Part shown: positions 57,559-64,000 of the stretch, piece by piece
How positions within the stretch are numbered: the stretch's first letter is position 1
Layout: every line of letters starts with the position of its first letter
Origin: Dichetophora obliterata
Taxonomy: Eukaryota; Arthropoda; Insecta; Diptera; Sciomyzidae
Reading direction: 5' to 3'
Assembly: GCA_963920525.1 (NCBI GenBank)
Contig: OY986435.1
Coordinates: 173,743,327-173,807,326 of the forward strand
DNA: 64,000 nt
Program-made: the position numbers and the translations under genes
The notes under the pieces: generated by a model
Seen by the model: the letters and a program-made list of their open reading frames with translations, nothing else
What the model was told of the DNA's origin: nothing
Database searches by the model: none

Positions 57559-59369
57559 ATGGATAACCAACAAATTGATGACTTGAAGACTCACTATTCT
57601 TACGAGAAGGTTTTTTCCCAGATTTATCAACGAAAAATATTCAAGATAGGACATGGATTTCATTACATCGCTTCTGAAAGTAAAGTCATAAAAAACCTTC
57701 GGCAAAAGGGAAAACCAATGCGAGAAATAGCGGTACTGGTTGGAATTTCAACGAAAAAGGTCAGGTTATGCAGTCCCCAAATCAAAAGCAAGAGGCAAAA
57801 AATGCAAAACTACAAAATATTTCGTCAAGTAGTTCGATAAGAACATCAAACAAAAACCTTTTTTTTACGAACAAACATTTCCTTCGACAAAATTGTCAAA
57901 ATATTCTAGCAACATTATGATATGGGGCCGCTTCTCATAATTTGGAGTAGGTCCGACTTTCTTTATTAACCCTGGATAACCAATCATATATCTAATACGT
58001 TATAACCAATGTTAGTCGATTCGACTAACACGCTCCAAAACTCATTTTAAAGGAGCTGTTAGTACATAAAGTACATTAAAAGCTGTTGAAAATGGAAAAA
58101 CTATGTATATTCTACTATAAATAAAAAAACATTAATATTGGTCTTTGTTTTTTTTTTTTACATTTTTTTATAAGCTACTTATTTAATCAGTTCGAGATAT
58201 ATCACATAAGATTATTGAAAAAAAAATAATAGTAAATAAACATAAAAAACTTTAAAGGCTCTTCAATCATCTTACGAATAAAGCATTATTTACTATTATT
58301 AAAATAAAATAGTTTAAATCAATTGTTTAGCACAAGAAACAACACTATAAAAAACTTATAAGCAAAACACTATATTCCTACAACAAAGGAACTAACTTCG
58401 ACTGAGTCGAATTTAAAATACCGCCACATCCGTATTTCAGTATATGTATACGAAGTTGTCAATGTTTAATAATTTTGATGACGCCTCTTTAATGGGGTGT
58501 GGTTCTAAATATATAAAATTTTAAACTCCGAGTTCATCCTAATTATCAAAGCTTATGTGTAAAATATCAACTTTAAACCATAAGTTTTTTGAATTTATGA
58601 AGGTTTTGTATTATAATGACGCCACTTTGTGTGTGAGGTGGGCGTGGTTTTCATTAAATTTTGACAAATTTCAAATATGTGGTGAATATTTTACTACAAA
58701 GCTAATTTGCAAATTTCCGAGTTCATATATTTCTTTTTGTGGCATTTTAAGAGATACCGTTTTGATAAAGTTACTTCTTATGGGAGGTAGGCGTGATGTT
58801 CATCCGATTTTGCTCATTCCCTAATTTTATCTTCGTTTTTTTAATATAAGCATAAATCTGTTATTTCATTAAGATAGCTTAAAAATTGTGGCTGTAATCG
58901 TGTCGACAGACAGACAGATGGATAGACGGAGAGACGGACATGGCTTTATCGACACAGGAGGTGATGCTGATAAAAAAAAAATATCTCCTTATAAGCGTTA
59001 CGAACGAAGAGACAAAGTTAATATTTCCCTTACGCAATACGCGTGGGCGTATAAAAAGTTACGTTAAAGCCAATGTTAGTCGCTTCGACTAACACTACAT
59101 TAATAAAAAAAATCACCCCATCCAATTAAAAAGGCAAACATATCCGAACGCAACGAGAGCAGCTTAACAACTTATGTGGTTACTACAATATGGATAGAGA
59201 ACACGATCAGATGAGAGAAAAAAAGGCTGTACGGAAAAAAGTGAGCAGTGTTAGTCGAAATGACTAACATTGGTTATCCAGGGCTAACGATGCCATGCGT
59301 GCCTTGAACTACGACAAAATATTTGAACACACGATTAAAAATCTTGGACTTAATTTTAGTACATCTTAA
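57559..59369 (+). pseudogene. Tc1-like transposase, split by a piggyBac-like element
   Basis: 57559-57838 opens with ATG; SKVIKNLRQKGKPMREIAVL then VGISTKKVR is the Tc1-type helix-turn-helix. The following third of the gene is missing. About 57890-57969 reads SNIMIWGRFS, a stop, FGVGPTFFI, matching the Tc1 'VMVWG.FS..G.GP..FI' catalytic-domain block. A 1.3-kb element then intervenes (57970-59283). After it (59288 on) NDAMRALNYDKIFEHTIKNL continues the 'FI.G.MD...Y..IL' region, ending TAA at 59367-59369. Joining the sides with a single TTAA keeps frame (FIND). The last catalytic Asp/Glu region is absent. Inactive. Confidence 0.78.
57970..59283. mobile_element. piggyBac-like non-autonomous element, 1.31 kb, TTAA target
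   Basis: Ends CCCTGGATAACCAAT and ATTGGTTATCCAGGG, flanked by TTAA (57966-57969) and CTAA (59284-59287, one base changed). A near-19-bp palindrome, GTTAGTCGATTCGACTAAC, sits near the left end (58014-58032), recurs as GTTAGTCGCTTCGACTAAC (59077) and as GTTAGTCGAAATGACTAAC at the right end (59250-59268). The interior has fly-type repeats (CAGACAGACAGATGGATAGA, GGGGTGTGGTT) and no transposase; the 89-codon frame at 58555 is not recognisable. Confidence 0.82.
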
Positions 59370-59605
59370 ATACTACTGCATTGTTTTAAACCTTGTGGTT
59401 TCAGTAGTCAGAGTAGTGAACTTAAAAATTGAATAGCTTAATTATTTTTAATATTTGGGTTCAAGTGTGTACTAAATTTAAAACCAAAGCTATATTAAAA
59501 TCATACTTTAGTATTAACTAATACTAGATTTGAAACTAAAGCTGGTGTGAACTTATATGTAGTACACAAATTGTGGATATTCCGCCTTTATTGATAAGAG
59601 CTGAT

Positions 59606-60197
59606 TAGTTGGAGGTTGTGAATAAAGTGAAAAACCTTGGCTTTATTCTTAATTCAAATATTTATTGTATTGACCATATCAACTACACTCTAAATAAAAT
59701 TTATGGGACATTGCGTTACCTGCGCGCTTCTTCTGACTTTATCCCCCTTGAAACTCGGCGAAGGCTTGTAGTACAATTTATTTTGCCACATATAACTTTT
59801 GCAGAAGAAGTGTACAGTAAGCTTGACTCACATTCACAGCATAAGCTCCTTGTTTCATTTAACAATGCTGCTAGGTTTTTAAATCCAACGGTGGGACCAT
59901 ATAACTGCGAAATGCAAGGAAATTCTTGGTTGTATTTTAGGTTAATATTTAAATATGCGTAATATGATTTTTTTACACGGACTTATCAATACTCAACACC
60001 CTAGATATCTCTATGAAAAATTAAAGTTTTTCCAATCTAATCATTCGATCAACTTTATTGTTCCGAGACACAGCTACTTAAACAGTAGCAGATTCTTTTT
60101 TATTAGCACCATAAGACTTTGGAATTCATTTCCTAATTATTTCCCTAATTATTTCCCTAAACGGGACATTTTTAGATACTTTTCAGTAATAGAATAA
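59606..60197 (+). pseudogene. Non-LTR retrotransposon ORF2 C-terminus
   Basis: Reads VNKVKNLGFILNSNIYCIDH, LRASSDFIPLETRRRLVVQF, LPHITFAEEVYSKL and NNAARFL to about 59925, then in another frame NMIFLHGLINTQHPRYLYEK, RHSYLNSSRFFFISTIRLWN and SFP, ending TAA near 60196. This is the post-YADD 'VK.LG..L......H', thumb and C-terminal 'R....FF......WN.LP' layout of Jockey/CR1-like elements. One frameshift near 59930-59960, an in-frame repeat of NYFP, and no RT core. TTCTTTTC-rich DNA follows rather than a poly-A tail. Confidence 0.78.
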
Positions 60198-60366
60198 TTA
60201 TTGATTAAATTCATTTTCTATGCTTTAATCTTTTCATTTATCTATTCATTCTTTTCTTTGCTTAAAAACTTTCTTTTCTTTCTCTTTTTAAAATATCTCT
60301 TTTAAATATCTCTCTTTTAAATAAATTTAAATGTTTAAACTGATTACTTAATAACTTTGAAATTAT

Positions 60367-60880
60367 ACATTATATTATGTTGATTTTATACGATTTTAAT
60401 ACAAATTCTAAATGTTTGATAGTTTAAATCATACTTGATTTTAAATACAAATTCTAGTTGTTTGATAGTTTAAAATCGTTTATTGAGCTTAAGGTCAAAG
60501 TTAGAACAATTAATTGTTCTAACGAATCTTTCCAAAAAAATAACAACAACAACAAAGTTTTTTCAATATGAAAAGGAAAAAATCACTAGCTGATTTTATT
60601 GCAATTTCGGCCGTGCTAAGGGCTTCATCAGAAATATTTGTGATACCCGTGCAAGCGCTCACTAACGCACTGCACCACAGAGGCGATGAGATTTGAAGTG
60701 TCAATTTTTCAGTTTTCTCAAATTTCATATATTCACATCGCTTGCACGGGTATCACAAAGATTTCTGATGAAGCCTTTAGCACGGCCGAAATTGCAATAA
60801 AATCAGCTAGTGATTTTTTCCTTTTCATATTGAAAAAACTTTGTTGTTGTTGTTGTTGTTGTTGTTCTTTGGAAAGATAA
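60367..60880. repeat. Foldback family copy 2 plus 344-nt palindrome
   Basis: 60367-60530 repeats the left arm of 56720-57117 (ATTCTAAATGTTTGATAGTT, CTAGTTGTTTGATAGTTT). 60531-60874 is a strong palindrome: GCAATTTCGGCCGTGCTAAG faces CTTTAGCACGGCCGAAATTGC, and CACGGGTATCACAAAG / TTTGTGATACCCGTG, bounded by AACAACAACAAAG and CTTTGTTGTTGTT. The two similar open frames on opposite strands simply reflect the symmetry. Confidence 0.88.
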
Positions 60881-61344
60881 ATTTTTAAAATGTTCCTTTT
60901 TGTTTATTTATCATAGTTTCTTATAATTTCAAAAAATATAATGATTTTTTTAAGTTTTTGTAATGAAATATATATTAAGAAAAATACTTAATATTAGTGC
61001 TCTAAATCAGCGCTGGGCGCCCCATAGCTCTCTGAGCGTAACTTTTCACATGCACACAAAACTCACAACAGAAGATAATATACTTCAGTCGTTCACTGAC
61101 GGTGATGCTGTGAAAAACTATGTGGAAATTTTGTGTACACTCTTAAAAAACCCAACTTTTTGGTTTGTAGATTCATAACTCATATGCATATATTTTTTTA
61201 TTTTATTAAGGTTTAATATAATTTATACATATTGCCTATCAATATTCTTTGCATTATTTTTTTTCATATTATTTGTATTCATTTATTTTTTAAGACTTAA
61301 TTTGTTGAGGTTTTGATTATAATTTTAAGGATTCGTATATATTA
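60881..61344. other. Non-coding; possible hAT end
   Basis: 61008-61030 (CAGCGCTGGGCGCCCCATAG) resembles a hAT terminus but no partner was seen. The 71-codon frame at 60963 is not recognised. Confidence 0.4.
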
Positions 61345-62811
61345 GGATTTGATGGCTTACCTGCTGAGCTGTTTAAGAACGGAGGCGAAGCTCTACTTAA
61401 ATGCATTCACGAGCTTCTATGCAGAATGTGGTCGGAAGAATGCATTCCGAACGATTGGAATCTCAGTGTGCTCTGCCCAATCCACAAGAAAGGCGATCCC
61501 ACTATCTGTGCCAATTACCGTGGGATAAGCCTTCTTAATATCGCATATAAGGTCCTGTCGAGCGTTTTATGTGAAAGATTGAAGCCCATTGTAAACGAAC
61601 TGATCGAACCTTATCAGTGTGGCTTCAGACCTGGAAAATCCACCATCGACCATATTTTCACGCTACGACAAATCTTGAAGAAGACTCAAGAAAAACAAGT
61701 CGACACCCACCATCTTTTTGTCAACTACAAAGCCGCCTTCGACAGCCCAATAAGGAAGCACCTGTACTCCACCATGTCTGAATTTGGTATTCCTGCAAAA
61801 CTAATATGACTTTGCAGGATGACACTGAGCAACACCAGCAGCGCAGTTAAAATCGGGAAGGACCTCTCCCCACCATTTATTACCAAACGAGGTTTCAGAC
61901 AAGGTGATTCCTTATCGTGCGACTTTTTCAACCTAATGATGGAAAAGATCATCCGAGCTGCTGATATGAGACGCAGTGGCACAATATTCTACAAGAGTAT
62001 TATGCTGCTTGCGTATGCTGATGACATTGATATCATTGGCCATAATACGCGCGAAGTCAGTGCAGCATTTTCCAGATTAGAAAGAGAGTCAAGTCGAATG
62101 GGTCTGGCAGTGAATGCAGATAAGACGAAATACTTGGTGTCAACAAACAAACAGTCCCAGCGTCTTGGAACCCACGTTACCGTTGACAATACCTCCTTCG
62201 AGGTTGTGAAGGACTTCATTTATCTGGGATCCAGCATTAACTCATCCAACGACATCAGCATTGAGATCAAACGAAGAATAACTCTTGCCAACAGGTGTTA
62301 CTTTGGGATCAGTAGGCAATTGAGAAGAAAAACCCTCTCTCGACGAACGGAAATCACGCTCTATAAATCGCTCATCATGCCCGTCCTACTTTATGCATCA
62401 CAAACCTGGACGCTGAGCAGTTCAGATAAAAAGACTTTAGGAGCATTCGAGAGAAAGATTCTTCGTAAGATCTACGGACCAATCTGCGTCAATGGCGAGT
62501 ACCGAATACGGTGGAATGATGAATTGTTAGAGCTGTACGCTGACATCGACATAGTCAAGCGCATTAAAATCGAGTGGCTTCGCTGCCTTGGTCATGTTCA
62601 GCGCATGAAAGATGATACTCCAGTAAAGAAAACATTCGATTCGGTACCCAGCGGCGGTCAAAGCAGAAGAGGACGACCGCATCTTCGTTGGAAAGACCAA
62701 GTAGAGGACAACCTGACGAAGCTTGGAATTTCCAACTGGCGCCAGCAAGCGAAAGACAGAAATGGCTGGCGCAAATTCTTAGATGAGGCCAAGACCGACA
62801 TACGGTTGTAG
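61345..62811 (+). pseudogene. RTE-clade reverse transcriptase, 5'-truncated, one stop
   Basis: Open from GFDGLPAELFK (61345) to TAG at 62809-62811 except TGA at 61807-61809, in the same frame. Motifs in order: CPIHKKGDPTICANYRGISL (RT 1), YQCGFRPGKSTIDHIFTLRQ (RT 2), LFVNYKAAFDS (motif A), GFRQGDSLSCDFFNLMMEK (motif B), LLAYADDIDIIG (motif C, YADD), VNADKTKY (D), YLGSSI (E), then the RTE C-terminal region LYASQTWTLS, CLGHVQRM, RRGRPHLRWKDQVEDNL and WRKFLDEAK. The catalytic Asp of motif A is Asn here. The N-terminal endonuclease is missing, as expected of 5' truncation. The stop lies where the family usually has Arg after AKLI (CGA to TGA by one transition). GAAGAAGAAG just after the stop is the simple 3' tail typical of RTE. 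GC is higher than the surroundings, so it is the youngest insertion by appearance. Confidence 0.93.
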
Positions 62812-63329
62812 CGCCAACTAAAGAAGAAGAAGAGATCATCATCGGCCGAACTAGGGTTAAACGCGATTCAGTTGGTGTACAAATTCGACGAAGAATTGCA
62901 GCATGACGTAGAGATGGTTCAAGTTTTTTTAGGTATTAATAACTGTTATTTAATTTATTAGTGCTGTTTAGGAATTATTTGTTGGCCGAACTGGAGGGGA
63001 GGATTGCGAATCATCCATTATAGATAAGTAATGGGTAAAAACCAGATTTGAGGTGAGTTTGAGTGAGTTACTCGTTTTAAAAAATGATGTAGTACATTGT
63101 CCCACTTGAAATGAGGTGTGAGTCGACCAAAATGAGGTAATGTCGTTTAAAAAGAGGTTGTGAGGTATTAAAAGTGCTATGCGGTATTAGTAGTTGTTAT
63201 GAGAAGTGAACAGGGGAGGAACATGAAAATGGAATATAACTTTATGCAAATAGTAAAATAACCTACATTCAACAATTTGAATCACAAAATCAGCCTAAAT
63301 TTTATAATTTCTGTCTGGTATAATTTCTT
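62812..63329. other. Non-coding; GAGGT-rich patch
   Basis: 63045-63200 repeats GAGGT(G/T)AG words (TTTGAGGTGAG, ATGAGGTGTGAG, AATGAGGTAATG, GAGGTTGTGAGG). No gene. Confidence 0.45.
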
Positions 63330-64000
63330 GATAGCCAACATCCTCCAAGTGGCATCACCAGCAGCACAAGCAAATGAAGCGCAAATTCTCTGCTTTCAAT
63401 TTATTTAATTCATGCCGGAGTATAATGGAAATTTGACTCTGCGCTTAAGACATGCTGAAATGGTGCTTCTGAAATATTGGAGAGTTTACCAGTCAATTGA
63501 ATTGTGCTGCACTTACTGGTGCTGCTTATGGCGACTCTCGGAGAACGTTGGCAATCAAAAAAATCAGGAAATTTGCGCTGCACTTGCTTGTGGTGCTGGT
63601 GATGGCACTTGGAGGATGTTGGCTAGCAACAAATTTTGCACTGCACTTGCTTGTGCTGCTGGTGGTGGCACTTGGAGGACGTTCACCAGCAAAGAAAGAC
63701 AATTTAACTTTGCTGCACATGCTGATGCACCGAGAGATCGATGGCCCAGACACACGCACACACAAACTCAAGCACATTCGTTTTTTTAAAATTTTTATTA
63801 TTTTGTTATTTTTTAAGTTTTTTAAGTTTACAATATTACAAGTTTACGAAATAAGTTGCAAGTACAAGCACTCGAATTAAATATGTCGCGAATTGAATAA
63901 AATGCAAATTAAATAAAATATTTGCTCTAGAAACGACCGAAATGTGAAACGTCAAAATTTGTAATTGTCAAAATTTCATCGTCCATTTGACACAGCAAAA
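63330..64000 (+). repeat. Minisatellite-bearing repeat family, copy C (runs off window)
   Basis: Aligns with 49345-49690 and then with 48440-48670 including the TTTGACACAGCAAAA tail. It contains three ~65-bp CTGCACTTGCTTGTG units (63508-63700). It begins with the short inverted piece (AGTGGCATCACCAGCAGCAC) also seen in copy B and continues past position 64000. Confidence 0.88.

Noticed and set aside
60519..60880. Two similar small proteins ending in poly-Cys
   Set aside because: The similarity comes from the palindrome and poly-Cys is the translated GTT/AAC microsatellite.
63497..63880. 127-codon frame in repeat copy C
   Set aside because: Not kept in frame in the other two copies; repetitive composition.

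Overview
The window is non-coding, AT-rich nuclear DNA from an animal, most probably a higher (brachyceran) fly. Pointers are two mariner-type transposase relics with DD41D spacing (the 'rosa'-like lineage, which I recall from tephritid fruit flies), relics of piggyBac, Tc1, hAT, PIF/Harbinger-like, Jockey/CR1-like and RTE elements, CAA/GTT and GTCT microsatellites, and a short AT-rich candidate intron. Fly origin is well supported; Tephritidae is an inference. No complete host gene is visible. The best host-exon candidate is a 56-nt open stretch with good splice sites at 46101-46156 (minus). One decayed tRNA-Cys(GCA) lies at 41944-42014.

Layout. 1-7.8 kb: octamer microsatellite and three foldback (hairpin) repeats plus a 146-bp MITE. 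7.8-13.6 kb: a 0.47-kb palindrome joined at a TA to a 1.3-kb rosa-like mariner, a 0.8-kb foldback with TA target duplication, a MITE, and a deleted second copy of the palindrome. 14.6-19.5 kb: a TIR element carrying tRNA-like modules, a separate tRNA-Asp-like relic, and a four-unit degenerate tandem repeat. 21.2-25.9 kb: a piggyBac-like element with a mariner nested in its transposase gene, a MITE, an RT fragment and a TA-flanked element. 25.97-28.28 kb: a 2.3-kb pentanucleotide satellite. 29.7-32.2 kb: a hAT-like element nested in a PIF-like element. 33.5-35.7 kb: an RNase H retroelement gene split by a PIF-like element that itself holds a second tRNA-like TIR element. 37.2-39.5 kb: a minus-strand RT relic and a foldback. 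42-47 kb: mostly unique AT-rich DNA with the tRNA relic, a 101-nt hairpin and the candidate exon. 48-53.3 kb: a minisatellite-bearing repeat family, a PIF-like MITE, a 344-bp tandem duplication, piggyBac C-terminal remains and a foldback built of short tandem units. 55.4-60.9 kb: foldbacks and a Tc1-like transposase gene split by a TTAA-flanked piggyBac-like non-autonomous element, then an RT 3' fragment. 61.3-62.8 kb: a 5'-truncated RTE reverse transcriptase, open except for one stop. 63.3-64 kb: another copy of the 48-kb family, running off the window.

The region reads as a transposon graveyard with clear insertion order. In two cases removing the younger element and one target duplication restores the older reading frame across the junction. 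I see no bacterial-style operon, defence system or CRISPR. The most unusual pieces are the GATAA/GGTAA satellite, the paired tRNA-like TIR family, the piggyBac-like element with a repeated 19-bp palindrome, and the number of long hairpin-forming repeats.
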